From contig JACGCK010000003.1 in assembly GCA_014925825.1 (NCBI GenBank), positions 434,001-498,000 of the forward strand: a stretch of 64,000 nucleotides of DNA, given 5' to 3'. The stretch is from Pholiota molesta. Its lineage: Eukaryota > Basidiomycota > Agaricomycetes > Agaricales > Strophariaceae. Positions 35,056 to 46,753 of this stretch are shown here, in pieces. The first letter of the stretch is position 1. Each line of letters starts with the position of its first letter. A program made the translations under genes and the position numbers. The notes beneath the pieces are model-generated. The model searched no databases. It worked only from the letters and a program-made list of their open reading frames with translations, and had not been told where the DNA came from.

Positions 35056-35987
35056 TCAACCCAGCTCTGCCCAAACGTCTTCCGTATCGCGGTCCCGCGC
35101 GGCCTGTGCAGCATGTGGCATGTCGGAAAACTGCCGTCTCTGCTCTTCTTCTCGGCGTCGATCATTTTCAGCGTCAAATAACACGGAATTGGGTACGAGA
35201 GGGCGGCTCAAGTCCCCGTCCGCATCGTCCTCGCTCTCAAATTCGAGATCGACGAAGCCTGCCCTACGTGCAGCGTTGATATCTATCGGCTTCGGTCGTG
35301 AAAATATAGACTGGCCGGATCTGCATGATGTATGATCAGGCGAGTCGTGATAGAGAGTATGTAATCCAACGTACTGCCTCATCACAGATGCCAGTCGTCC
35401 AAATTGTAAGACGTTGCGGGCCACGAGTAAAAGGGTATCGAATATTTCTTCCTCTTTACTACCAGCACCGCATTTTGCAAAGGTCAGAACTATCAAAGTG
35501 AGGGCGCAGAATAGAGTGAGAATTAGGTCGACAGTGTTGAATGGAGATTTCCAGAATTGCTGCAGACGGGGTAAAGTCCAATGAGATCTTAACACAATCC
35601 AAGGTGACGCACCCTTCCCAAGGCTACAAAGCGTATCCCAACTTCCAAAATCATAGACGTGTTGATGATGACTTCCAAATGTAGAACGCTAGGCCTGGAC
35701 ACCCATCCGTTAGGCTCAGTACAACCGTAGTCACGGATAGAGCCGCCATTCCCAGGTAGAGGAATATATACGTCCTGGAGTGGACAAAGCGATTCGCTAC
35801 GCCTCGCGTGATCTCGCCGCGGGTGAGGGCGTATATTGACCGTGTAGCTCTGAAACCAGCCTCATGAAATTAGGTCGCAAAGTGCGGCAGCAGAAAGCAC
35901 TAACACGGTTGGAGCTTCATAGGAGGTTGGCGTATAGGGGACCTCCTGGTATCCTTGTTCGACATCCCGACTCTGTGGTGCGGCCAT
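35056..35987 (-). CDS. Four-helix voltage-sensor-like membrane protein
   Basis: About 240 residues, starting MAAPQSRDVEQGYQEVPYTP. Four hydrophobic segments follow: S1-like YIFLYLGMAALSVTTVVLSL; S2-like FYILEVIINTSMILEVGIRF with two Glu and an Arg; S3-like SPFNTVDLILTLFCALTLIV with the characteristic N..D; and S4-like DTLLLVARNVLQFGRLASVM with three Arg. The S2/S3 spacing with a FW..PFN loop is the signature of the ion-transport superfamily. No pore helices or selectivity filter follow; instead there is a soluble tail (SIFSRPKPIDINAARRAG, acidic, then Arg/Glu-rich). So it resembles a stand-alone voltage-sensor domain. One frame break near 35675-35681 is repaired by one missing base. Charge spacing in S4 (every 6-7 residues) is looser than in classical sensors, so voltage sensing is uncertain. 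Confidence 0.75.
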
Positions 35988-36325
35988 GGGGTAGCGACTT
36001 TGCAGTCGAGAGCGAAGACAGAACTGGCCTCGGCAGTTGGCACTGTGCACGCAGCGATCACATGTGTACTAACAGTTCCCACGGGGAACTCATTGGCGCT
36101 CGTACGACGACGTCGACTGCATCACAGCATTCTAAAAAATTGACTGATTCGATCTATATTGAATAGCTTTTCAATAGCTTACAGACTGCAGAATTTGCAG
36201 GGCAAACTACGGCCACACTGAAGTCTGCTCGCGAGATGTGTCCAAAATCGGCTGTTTGTTGTTGCTTGGCGCACGACCCGAAATTTCTGACGCGACTCGG
36301 CGCGGGTTGCAGTAGTTGCAGTGTA
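35988..36325. promoter_or_regulatory. Divergent intergenic region between voltage-sensor-like gene and mS23
   Basis: About 340 bases between two divergent starts, expected to hold both promoters. Short ORFs on both strands have no support. No repeated motif noticed. Confidence 0.4.
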
Positions 36326-37262
36326 ATGGTTCGACGGATCGCCTCCCAGGTCCACCAGCAGGTCTCCAGGCTGCTGCGCGCCAACTACCTCCAGAAGGAG
36401 CCCGTCTGGTACCAGGCCGTCCTCGACAACCCTCCCCTCACCCTCCCACCAAAGGCACCCCCTCCCCGCACCGCCTACGACAAGAAACCCGAGAGGGCAC
36501 ATGCGAAGCTCCGCGAGCACTCCACACGGCCTATAGCCATCTACTACCTCGAGGACGACATCCGCCGCCAGTTTTTCACCGACCACCCCTTCGAAACGTT
36601 CCGACCGCGAACCCTGGTGGAAGCCGACAGTATACTGGACCCGAACCCAATAACTGGACACCAGTGGACTAGGCTACGACAACGTGGACGAAATCCTACT
36701 TCAGAGGAGTAAGCGTCCATAACTCTTCCTCCAGGCCTCGACTAAAGATATGTCATATAGTGCTATCCAATTTGCCCTCAACCTATACCAATACCACTCT
36801 CTATCTCTGAGTGACGCTACGCTCGAGCCGTCACCCAGTTCCGCGCTCTGCGCTCAGAGCACCACATTGCCACCACCTTCGCGGTCATGGAAGCAAGGAA
36901 TTGGGCTCGACCTTCTCCGGCGAAGTCGAGGCCTCACATGAAATGTTCAAGAAAACCATATCCACCTGGGAAAGGCAGCCGAACTGGACGAAGGCGCTCT
37001 TGCCGCTAGGAAACGATGGAAGGCTATCGTTGACAAAAACCACGGCGATAACCAGTGGACGAAAGGAGAGCAGTATGTCCGGCTGTGGCAAGAGGGTGCC
37101 CGACCAAATTACATGCCTTCTTTGACCCAAGCCACTGTCGAAGACACTCCGGAATCAACCCCTGCACCAAAACCAACTGAAGCACCAAAGCTGGCACCAA
37201 AAAAGAATTTCAAGTCGCGCAGGCCTAGAGATTTCTTGGGTGTGAATAACAAGAAACCATAG
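36326..37262 (+). CDS. RSM25: Mitochondrial small-subunit ribosomal protein mS23 (Rsm25)
   Basis: Structural protein of the mitochondrial 37S/28S subunit. Begins MVRRIASQVHQQVSRLLRANYL, then EPVWYQAVLDNPPLTLPPK, DDIRRQFFTDHPFETFRP, ITGHQWTRLRQRGRNPTSED and, after an intron (about 36711-36769), AIQFALNLYQYHSLSLSDA. The C-terminal part reads GSTFSGEVEASHEMFKK, AAELDEGALAARKRWKAI, and a Lys/Pro-rich tail ending GVNNKKP. The order of blocks matches fungal Rsm25. Three frame changes (near 36817-36820, 36899-36901 and 36968-36973) each require one missing base; the protein sequence on both sides is conserved, so a pseudogene is unlikely. A basic helical N-terminus may serve as the import signal. 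Confidence 0.88.
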
Positions 37263-37400
37263 AAACATAATTGTTTTATATATTCGCCCATCACTAATGC
37301 TATCTTTAATTTGAACTTGATGTCCCCAGGATCACTTGTAATGGCAAGTTGGTATAGAAAGAGATTAACATGCAAATATAGTACAAAGGTGGGGTGAGCC

Positions 37401-39204
37401 TTAGGCTTTTACACGCGACTGAGCTGCCTGAGCTGCATTCATCCCCATCCAGGCTTTCTCTACCAGTCCTAGCAGTTTCTGCATGTCGGAACTCCAATCG
37501 TTCATGACATCCTCGGCATTCCTCTTGCTGCGGAAGTTGATAATGCCAGTAGGTCGGTCAATTTTGGCCCATATTGTCCCTGATACAACAAGCCGGGCAA
37601 GAGTCTGTTCCGTTTGCTTTGGGGTGAGATCAAGCAATGAGGTCAGTCGAGGAAGTGTGATCCGTGTGTAGTACTGAGCAACGACGCGAACATTCTGTCA
37701 AGGAATATCAATATCATAGTTCTCAGGGAATTCAAGTAATATGACATACGTGCTCGACGACTCGATTGTGTAGATCCTCCCATCGTTTCTCAGAGCTGAA
37801 GACAGGCGTCTTGCGCAAGTGAGGGCCATATAGAGTTTCGATACCCGGCCATCGCATGAGTTCTCTTGTCACAAAACACTTCACCAGATTGCTAAAGTAG
37901 GTGAGGATGCTTGGATATCAAACCAAGAAAGGAAGACGCTTACTAGTGGAGTTGTAGTTTCGCAAGGGCTGGATCAGTGAAAAGATGGTGAAGCATGTCG
38001 GATTGTTCATTGTTGTGAGGGGCAAGGACGATGTAGTAAACAATGTGTTCAAGAGCCTATGAAAATCGCCTGGATCAATACATGATAATTCATAAATCGA
38101 AGTAGACTTGCAGTTTTGCCCTTGTCATTGACATCCTCCTTGATTGACGGCGTTTCCCAAATCTTGTAGTAGTATTTGGCAACGTCAAGGTAGGAATCGT
38201 GATGAAGAGCATGTTGGATCATCAGGTCGTAGTACTTTAGTTTCAGATCCTAGATACCACGTTGAGTCTTTCCAAAGACGAGTGGTCGAACAATAAAAGA
38301 ACCGACCTCGTTATCCTTGTCCTTCAAAAATTCCTCGTTGACCTTTCGTCCCCCAACCCGGACTTTGACCCATTCCGCCTCGCCTCCGCCCAGAGATTCC
38401 TTGCCCTCTTTCTCTTCCACTTCCGTGTCTTTCTGGCGTGCCACAGTAACGAGCAGACGCATTTGTTCGAGAATAAATTCAGTCTTCTCTCTTCGTTCCA
38501 TTGACGAGTAAGTTTCTACTTGTAGATCAGACAGCAACTCCGATGCCGTCTGTATTGATTCCTTGGGATTCTTCGCTCCCGCTGACTGCGAAAGCTGTTC
38601 ATGGTAATGGGCGAGGAGAAGAGTGACACGGGCGCGCGGCGTTTCCAGGAAGATCTGGAGCGAGTACACTTCATAAGCCTAAGACCGTCAACTGAGGGTG
38701 CATCCCAGACAAACCTTGCCCTCCGTAACACCTCGCAAAGTTTCCACCAATTCAAGCCACTTCTCGAGACCGGCTTGTTCTTTGATTGCGGGCAGCCATG
38801 AGATAGACAACTCAACAATCGCTTGAACCGCCGCCTTTAGTTGGCCGTGCTTCTTGCTGAGGAGGGTGACTGTAGAGTTTAGCAGCGAGTATTCTTTGGC
38901 ATCATAAGTGTGTTGGACTGCAGCTTTCACTAATCGAGTTGTCGAAGCAAGATCGGCAGCCTATGAAAAGGTCGGCAGCTATAACGAGGAATTCCAATAG
39001 CGACTTACATTTCTTGTCTGTTTCTCTAACGCAAAGATCTTGTCAAGGCCCTCCTGGAGTTTACCGGACTGAATGGAGCCAGTAAGTAGTAGAAAGATCA
39101 ATATCGAAAATGTATATAGGTACCTTGATAAGGGCAGCCGCCTCTGGGAGTAGCGCATCCACCTCCTTGGTGTAGTCCTTCTCTTGCTTTTTGTTGTCAG
39201 ACAT
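37401..39204 (-). CDS. RPN5: 26S proteasome regulatory subunit Rpn5 (PSMD12)
   Basis: PCI-domain subunit of the 19S lid. Starts [20 protein letters not shown]; then [20 protein letters not shown], a helical-repeat solenoid ([40 protein letters not shown]), a low-complexity Glu/Gly insert near 38400, [36 protein letters not shown]. The C-terminal PCI winged helix has [58 protein letters not shown] and [18 protein letters not shown]. About eight short introns. All exons keep phase, with no break noticed. The expected length of about 470 residues agrees with the family. Confidence 0.95.
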
Positions 39205-39533
39205 ATTGAACTTGTGTGTAGATGAGGTATGCGTATTGTGAATCCAATCGCGGTGACGCGTCGCGCTCGTGTTGGGCCTTGTTTGTAATAATTCTCCCCA
39301 CGTGGCTACATTGACTTCGGGTCTGGCAGAGGTTTCGTTGAGCACACTTGCCTGTTGCGCTTGCTGTACAATATTCTTGACGGTCTCAGAGCTTGTAGGT
39401 TGAGAGAAAAAGTGGACTGCATATATTGGGTCATCATAGGCATAGGCATAGGTATTTGCATAAGTGGGCATCTGGGATAACCAGCGTAGTACATAGTAAA
39501 GTAAGCAAAAAGGTTGTAGTAATAGCAGAATAA
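39205..39533. other. Intergenic stretch upstream of RPN5
   Basis: About 330 bases between the RPN5 start and the end of the F-box-like gene, both minus. A minus-strand frame runs through it but lacks conservation features. No recognisable proteasome-associated control element was seen. Confidence 0.4.
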
Positions 39534-41999
39534 TCATTGACGGACTTGAAGGTTGTCCAAAGGTATCGACTCGGTAGGTTCAGAGCCAGTCTGTCCCCCA
39601 GTACCTGACGATGGTGCTGATGAAGGCGGCGGAGTAGCGCCACGACTCCAGCTTTTTGTTTGAGCGAAAACAAGTTGCAAAATGCGAGAGGTGAGGGAAA
39701 CAGGGATGGTAGCAAATCGGTAGGCGAGGGCAAGAAGGTTCATGATGGACGAGATGATGATGACACTGGGAGTTGAGCGACGGACAGGTAGGTCGAGGGT
39801 GGTGGAAGCCGATACTACGGGGGATTCGACAGCAGACACTTCCGTCGATACAGTTACTGGTTGCGCTCCGACGCCAATTTCCTCTACAGCGGGAGTGGCA
39901 TCGATAGATATCTCGGAATAGTCGTTCGTGGCATCTACTTCAATGCTCACAAGGATCGGGGAGCACTGAACATCCGCATCCACCAATTCAGGCAGAGCCA
40001 GGACTCCCTGGTCTACGGTCAATACAGTGGCGTCGACGCCCTTTTCCGAGGTCTCAATCACAACCTGGGGCGGTGGTGGTGGTGGCGTCGCAACGAAAGA
40101 CTTTTCCATCATTCGCAAGGTTTGGATATGCGGAAGGGTTTCCGACACGGCCTGCCAGCTCCTCGCATGTGCTTCGATAAATCCAGCCCTGTTCTTCTCC
40201 TGGAACCATTTCAGAAGTTCGAGTTTGGGCATCAAATGGCTCAGCAAGATGGATGTTTGGAGCGGATCACTCGCCCACGAATGGCCAGTGTGCAGGCGAA
40301 GGAGCGACGGGGAGCAGACTTCTTGCGACCTCAAAAGACGCTCATTAAAGGCGCCGGCGTTGAAGACGACGGCAAGGGTATGAAGATTTTTGCAGCGGGT
40401 TGTGAGGTGGGCAAGGGAATCGAGCGTCAGCTTTGGGCTGTGCGGGGGCGGGAAGCGCGCCAACGGGCACAATTTCAGGATCTCGAGCCTGGGACAGGCT
40501 TTTGCCACTGCTTCAATGTCAGCTGGGGTGAACACCACAGATTCCGGGAGATCGACTTCGAGTCGAAGGAGACTCGATAGACCGGTAAACTTTTCCAGAG
40601 AAAGTCTTCCTGTCGGTGGTTCTGCACGCGAAGTGGAGCGCACCAGATCAGCAAACCTGGATGAGGGTGTGGCTATAATGCGAATGGATTGCAGGGTCTT
40701 TGCGAATCGGCTGCAGATCATCTCAGACAGATCTTGCCAGTCCGCATTGTCTGGGGGATCTTCGATGACGAGCTCGAGGTGAACGAGGGAGCTATCGAGG
40801 TGCTTAAGAAACACAGCGATATTGGCGACCTCTCCTGTGAGCTGCAGCTTGCGTAACCTGGTGAAAGAGCCTTTGGGAGGTAAATCCCCCGTGAGTCGGA
40901 GCGCAGACTTTCGAATCTCGGTGAAATCGAGTTCCTCACCAGAGAAGACGCCGCTATCTCTGGACCCGATTGAGCTAGGGGTAGAGTCTCCTGATCGCGG
41001 AAGAAGTTCATCGAAAAAGCCTTCAACGGCGATGGGGGACCTTCCGGTCAAGTCGAGTTGGAGGTGCTTCATGTGGGGCAATGCTGCAACCCAGCGGCCA
41101 ATTCCAGGTGCCAATGCACCAGGGGCGACGAGAGCGACCTTCTCGAGGCCGTCTTGGGAAGCAAGAAGTTCGGTGAATGCATCGGGCAAGGTAGTGGGCG
41201 AAATGAAGGAAAAGCCTTTCAATTTCGTGCGGCTAGCCATGTTGGCGAGGAAGTCGTTGAGCTTTGGGAATTTGCTTCCGACTTCGAGGTTGAGGAACTG
41301 GAGCTCCGGGTTGAAGAACATGGTACAGCGATCAAGGTTAGCAGGAGTTTCGACTTTCCAAGTCAACTCCTGAAGACGGGGAAGTATGAAGGTGGTGCCG
41401 CTTGGGCGGCATTCCTCGAGTATCGAGAAGATCGACGGTGCGATGTTATTGGCAGTTTCATCATATGCGATGTGCTTGATGCGTTCGCTGTACTTGGTAA
41501 TGGCCTTCCAATCTTCGTCACGAGGCAGTTTGCTCTACAAGAAAATTTCGACGTTGAGACCGCAAAATAAAATAAAAAGAATTGGAGTTGAACATACCAA
41601 TCCCATACCAGGCTTGCGAGTCTTTTTCAAGAGATGACCAGGGAATAAGCCAATAATTGGGATGATGGAGTCCAAGTCTCTCCAGAGGACGTTCAGCGCA
41701 GGGTCAGCGAACGCACGGCAAGTGCGAGCAAGCCTGGACAGCGAGCGGCGTCCGCCCGGTGTATCGAGGATGGCTTCCATAAGTTTGGTCGTCGCATCGG
41801 GGTCTCTGAGTATGAGAGGAGCCATGAGTTGTTCGTAAACGGCGTAGGGTTGGTAGGAAGACGAAGACCGCTTCTTGGTCGATTTCGTAGATTTCAGACT
41901 GTCTTTAGACGAGGAACGGAAAATTCGTAGGCTGTCACGGAGGCTACTTCTGCGGCGAAGACTGTCGAGGGCGTTGTCGATGATGGAGTTTTGAGACAT
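39534..41999 (-). CDS. F-box-like protein with leucine-rich region
   Basis: Starts MSQNSIIDNALDSLRRRSS with a Ser/Lys-rich leader. It then has LILRDPDATTKLMEAILDTP and RRSLSRLARTCRAFADPALN followed by VLWRDLDSIIPIIGLFP, the usual basidiomycete form of an F-box. An intron (about 41535-41600) leads to KHIAYDETANNIAPSIFSIL and a long region of LRR-like strands (e.g. LQFLNLEVGSKFPKLNDFLA, HMKHLQLDLTGRSPIAVEG, KLQLTGEVANIAVFLKHL, CPRLEILKLCPLARFPPP). A Thr/Ser/Val-rich C-terminal tail contains a possible hydrophobic helix (VIIISSIMNLLALAYRFATI). A role as substrate adaptor of an SCF ubiquitin ligase is inferred. Such genes are numerous and fast evolving in mushrooms, so no orthologue is named. The 610-codon second exon is unbroken. 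Confidence 0.82.
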
Positions 42000-42540
42000 A
42001 GGTAGCGAAATGTTGAGGCTTTTAGATACTTCTTAAGCTCTATGAACTGCGCGGAAACCACGCCGTCTCGTGTATGCTGTGGTGTTTCTTGATACCTGGC
42101 CTGCAGACTTCTTGTCCGAAATACGATCGGTGTCATGTACACGAGCAGGCCTAGTTTAGGAGGAGCGAGGTGTACGCGGGAGAACATGCACCTGGAGCGA
42201 GGCTGCGGTGGTGAATGAAGCGTTCATTTAACGGCTTGATACCGCATTGCACTGTCAAATCGCAATCAGTTAACTGTGGTGAAACTGCATCGAGAGAGAG
42301 ATGCTGTGCGGATGCTGGACGTTCGAGCAAACAAGATACGGTGTGGTGGGTGATAACCTAGTAAGATTACAGTCAGGTGCACCGCAGACAAGCCCCTCGC
42401 GCGCCTCTTTTGACGTGAGTAACCTCATTGCAGCAAATATTATCTTGAATGCGTGTAGGTGGTATCAAACTTGGGCAGGGTTAAAGAATACAGGATGATA
42501 TACACGTTCAAGATTAGAACATACATTCGCAGTCAGCACA
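42000..42540. other. Intergenic stretch, 540 bases
   Basis: Between the F-box-like gene start and the SLD2 stop. A 65-codon plus ORF (42301-42498) has no supporting features. Probably promoter plus 3' UTR. Confidence 0.4.
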
Positions 42541-44246
42541 TCACAACTCTCCAACTTCCCAGGGCACGGGTTCGCCCTCCCAATCATCCTCGCCTTCCGT
42601 TTGCCGCTCACGCTCGTCATCGTTCACATCTTCACCGACATCCCATATTTCTCCTCCCTTGTTGGGATCGTAGTGAGTGACGCGGCGACCGTACAAAAGG
42701 CCCTTGACCAATCGATCTTCTTCCGAAACTCGAGTCGTAGCGGTGTCTAGCGCTAAAACGCTTCGGAGTTGCTCGGGAAGATCTATTTCGACAATACCAT
42801 CCTGCTGCGCGGTGTTAGGTGAGGCTGCACGAGGCGCGGCAAAACGTGGATATCCTAAAATGGGATCAGAATCGGGCATGACGCCGTCGTCATCAAGTTG
42901 CTGGGTTGTATATTGAGGTCGCAAGGTGTTCCGGCCTACTATCTTCAACTTCCCTCTGGCTTCCACCTCATCACTTTCGTCGTCGTTGTCCACCAGGTCG
43001 CTTTCCACCTTGACCTTTTTCCTACTTTTGGTACCTTTCTTCGATGGGAATTTGCTCTTGTTATTTCGACTGAAAGATGAGTTGCTGTTTGCTGCGGGAG
43101 GAGAAGGGGGAATGAGAGGAGATTTTGATCTTTGCGAGGGCAGTTGACTGGCTTCTTCCATCTCATCATCTGAAAGCGCACGCTTGGCAGATGAACGGTT
43201 GCTCGAAACCTCGTTCGGAGATCTTCTGTCGTTTCTATCGCGAGCTGAGGTTGGCGAATTCGATCGTTTCTGCAGAGATGAGGATTTCGTATCATCGTCG
43301 ATTGTGACGGCTGCCGTTCGGATTGGAGGCCTTCTACGCGAAACATTATTGACTGGTTTCTTCTTTTTATTAGTAAGATTTTGAGAGTCTAAGTTCGTTA
43401 ATCCTAGATTTGCTTTCACCCCAAAAAGATCTGTAGGGAGGAGCTCCTGTTCGAATAGACTGGGAAACGATTTACCGGTCATAGGGGGCTTGATAGGCGA
43501 GTTGTCCACAAAGGAAGAATCTGCTTCAAATGGAGGCTCGTCTTCGTCACTAATAACGCGTCCAGATTAAGTCGAGGAAACGGAAGGGTAGTCTGGGAAG
43601 AAACGCGTCTTCTCTTGTCTTTGTTGGGTGATGGTGACACGGGTTCACCTCGAAGCCGTTTGCGTGCCCGAGACACAGCAGCATGCGGTGCCGCAAATGG
43701 AGCAGGGAACGTGGATGAAGTTGGAGAGGGTGAACGGATTCGGTGTGTGGAGGGTAATGGGACAGGTGAAAGACTTTGCCTTTGAGAGCGTGCAGCTGGG
43801 TCGATGGGTTTGGTGAATAGACGTGAACGTACTTCTTGGCTTGAGTTGTTAGCATTGGACGCCTTTTCTTTCCCCTTCTGCTTTTTTTGAGGAGAGAATG
43901 GGTTGAACGAGGCTAACGGCGCGCTAGGCTGTACCGTTTGTGTTTTGGAGCGGAGGATGGAGGTGGGCGCTTTTTGACGCGTCGTTCGTGGAGGGGTAGA
44001 CGGTGGAGCAGATACTTTGGCCGGTTGGGAGGAGTTCGACGCGGCTGCAGCCTTGGAGAGACGCTTGTACAGCTTGTACTTGTCCGCTGGATAAAAAGTA
44101 AGCACGAAAATGGACGCGACAAGACACAGCTCACCAATTGTACTATTGGCTTTGATATCATCTACCGTGGGTGCGCGTCCACTGGTTTCCTTGAAGGAAC
44201 GCTCCCATTCCTTGATTTCTGCGCGGACTGTTGAGAGTTCGGACAT
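42541..44246 (-). CDS. SLD2: DNA replication regulator Sld2 (Drc1; RecQL4 N-terminus-like)
   Basis: S-CDK target needed for origin firing through Dpb11 binding. The diagnostic N-terminus is MSELSTVRAEIKEWERSFKE, then TSGRAPTVDDIKANSTI and, after an intron (about 44090-44140), ADKYKLYKRLSKAAA. It is followed by a Ser/Pro-rich region with many SP/TP minimal CDK sites (SPSPTSS, PVSPSPNKDKR, TPPRTTR) and Lys-rich patches. The C-terminal half has KPPMTGKSFPSLFEQELLP, a basic KKGTKSRKKVKVES stretch, KLKIVGRNTLRPQ and RLVKGLLYGRRVTHYDP. The frame shifts once near 43566-43585 before DEDEPPFEAD, again repaired by one missing base. CDK regulation is expected from the family and the site density; the Thr84-equivalent site cannot be placed here. 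Confidence 0.85.
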
Positions 44247-44455
44247 GGCTGGGAGAGGTCGGAGGGTGGCAGCACGCCTAATTAGGACATGCATGTCATT
44301 AGCACTACGGCGTGTCCCACGCCCTTTTAATCTACACCACTGCGAGCTCGACGGGGCCGACAGCGATCGTGCACTCATTCCATCGCTGATCGACGGCCAA
44401 CCCTGTATATGCAAACAATACGACTTACGACTTACGAATTTAACGACTTTCCTCC

Positions 44456-46433
44456 ATGTATTCTGACTCCGACCTTGATAGCGCCCCGCCTCAATCACAA
44501 TTCCGTCGACCATGGTCCCCAGAGCTCAACGTTCCTTCATCATCGAACAACAATACTTTCAGGGAACTCCAGCGAGAGCATTACGGGAGACAAGCCCAGC
44601 AGGATCTTCGCTCCCGTGAAACCTCTCCGCCTCGGCAATCGCGACGGGAAGCTTCAGATGTTTCCGTCGAAGCCCTTGACTTGGCAGACTACGCCCGAAC
44701 GCTAAGGATACGGCAGGCAGAAGATCCTTACCCTCCCTTTCCTTCGGAAATAAGGCAGCAAATTCCCAATGCGCCGTCCTCCTTTCCCTCACTGATCCCT
44801 GGAGCAGTCAGCTCCGATACTTACCCTTGGCAACACCACCTCTGGTTTCTCGCGGACCCACTCTTTCCTCAAATACGACACACCGTTCATATTCATATGC
44901 GCCTCGCTCACTACGGCGACCATTCTCACTTCCTCCCGCACCTCTATCTGGATCTTACGCCGCTTCATCTCAGCCTCATCTCAATGGAGGTCCTGGTATC
45001 CATTATCCTAATTCGCACTTCGCCTCATCCGAGGTAATAGATATCTCTCGCTTTCCTAGGTGGTCTCGCAACTGGTACAATGGCCAAAATCCCTCAGCCA
45101 ACCTTGGGAATCCAGGCCCTGAACTGGACGCCGACATTTATACCCCACTCCCACCGTCACATTTTCAATCTGCCAGAACTAGGAAGTCGATATTCGATCC
45201 AGGATATGTACAAGATTCTTACAATCCCTACGAGTTCCCTCAGCCTCCTCTCCCTTCTGCTACCCATAGCTCAAGAGAAATGCTGCCATGGAGCAACGAT
45301 CATGTAGAATATGGTCCAACATTAGATCCGGTACTCAAAGAGGAACGAATGCGGATGCTTGAACGAGAATTTGGTGATAAAGCGAAGAATAATGGGAAAA
45401 ACTCCAGAAACGCCCTAGTAGACGAGGATGGGAAACCTCTGATAGGCACTATAGATGAGAAAGGCCATCTTGTCACAGTAGGACCTATAAGGCGTGTGGT
45501 ACTGAGAGCTTTGCAGGTCATGTTGGCCGCCGCCGCTTGCATTCCCGCTATTTATGCTGCTCTCGTGAGTCGCTTTCGTTTGTTCTTGGATGAAATATTT
45601 TCAATTAATTTGTATCTATGGACAGGTTATCAAGGCGACAAACCCCAGAATCCACCTCCACCAGCAAGCAAGCCACCCGCTTTTGTGCTCTACATCCTAT
45701 CCTCGGTGACGTTACTTACTCTACTTTATATGTTCGTTTTGCATCCCTGCTGTTTTGTCCGTTCCAAATCGCTGTCAAAACATTCTTTTGGCGGCCCTGC
45801 CAACATGGGTATGATGGTCCTTCCTGTTGGTCAATCAGGAAAGAAGAACGAGAAACCGAAACCTGGGAAGAAGGGCAACGGCAAATGGGTCCTCCTGGAG
45901 CACAAGACGTTCAAGTTAATCTCATTGTCGATCCAACAGCCTTTCAGCCTCCTGATGCCTCTGAATCGGAATCAGACGAAGAAAATGAGGACGAGGAGGC
46001 GATGCCCGGCAGCTACGGACAATATGACAATCTTCAGCAGAAGGAAAGACGCAAGAGACGGAATCGCCAACGGCGACGACGGGGTATATTTGAAGGTTTG
46101 GCCATGGAGGAGCAATGGCGCACGGCTCGAAGTTGGGCCAAGACAGTGGCGATGGTTGATGTAGCGGGACTCGTATTTTGGGGTGCTGCATTCGTGTTCA
46201 TCATGATCGGGAAAAGGTGCCCAAGTGGAGGATTCAATGGATGGTGAGTGGACCACACCTTGCCAAATGTATCGCATACTGGTTTTCTGACGTCTTAACT
46301 CGATCTTAGGTGCAACGCATATAATGTTTCCACCGCTTCTGCATGTCTGTTGGCAGTATCGTTTGGCATTGGGACCTTCTTCGACGTACAAGATCTGCAT
46401 GCAAGCAAGCAATCACCACGGACAAGAACGTAG
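44456..46433 (+). CDS. Membrane protein with four C-terminal helices, function unknown
   Basis: Starts MYSDSDLDSAPPQSQFRRPW; a long Ser/Pro/Tyr-rich cytosolic-type N-terminus of about 280 residues follows. A conserved-looking block comes next, YGPTLDPVLKEERMRMLERE, ALVDEDGKPLIGTIDEKGHL and TVGPIRRVVLRALQVM, running into the first membrane segment (VMLAAAACIPAIYAAL). After an intron (45566-45625 approx.) a second helix (AFVLYILSSVTLLTLLYMFV) precedes a Lys/Gly-rich loop, VNLIVDPTAFQPPD and a poly-acidic/poly-basic stretch. Two further helices follow (MVDVAGLVFWGAAFVFIM and, after an intron near 46242-46310, TASACLLAVSFGIGTFF). Frame breaks near 44828, 45638-45646 and 45882-45890 each fit one missing base. 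I do not recognise the family; it looks basidiomycete-specific. It is divergent with SLD2. Confidence 0.72.
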
Positions 46434-46753
46434 TGCTTTAAATAGGGTGTGCTTCATACCAGACAACCTGAGGAGCTCCTCATTTACTCATCGTTGGACT
46501 GTTCAGCATTATTATTTATTATCGTGTTTTTGTTCACTGTTAGTGTTCACATGTACCTTCACATAGCATTGCAGCCTTTTGTTTATGTAGTAACGACACT
46601 CATGATTATGACTTTCTTACCTATCAAATAACAATGTAATGCAACACCAATCTTAAGGATTGTGAATGAAACACAACTTTCTTGTCGGCTTTCTTTCTCA
46701 TTCTCTGTCCTCTAGCTGATCTCATATATTATTTTCTACTATCTTCGATACCA

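Noticed and set aside
39861..41570. Several long plus-strand ORFs (239, 183 and 170 codons)
   Set aside because: Antisense to the F-box-like gene, which has an F-box, LRR-like strands and good splice sites.
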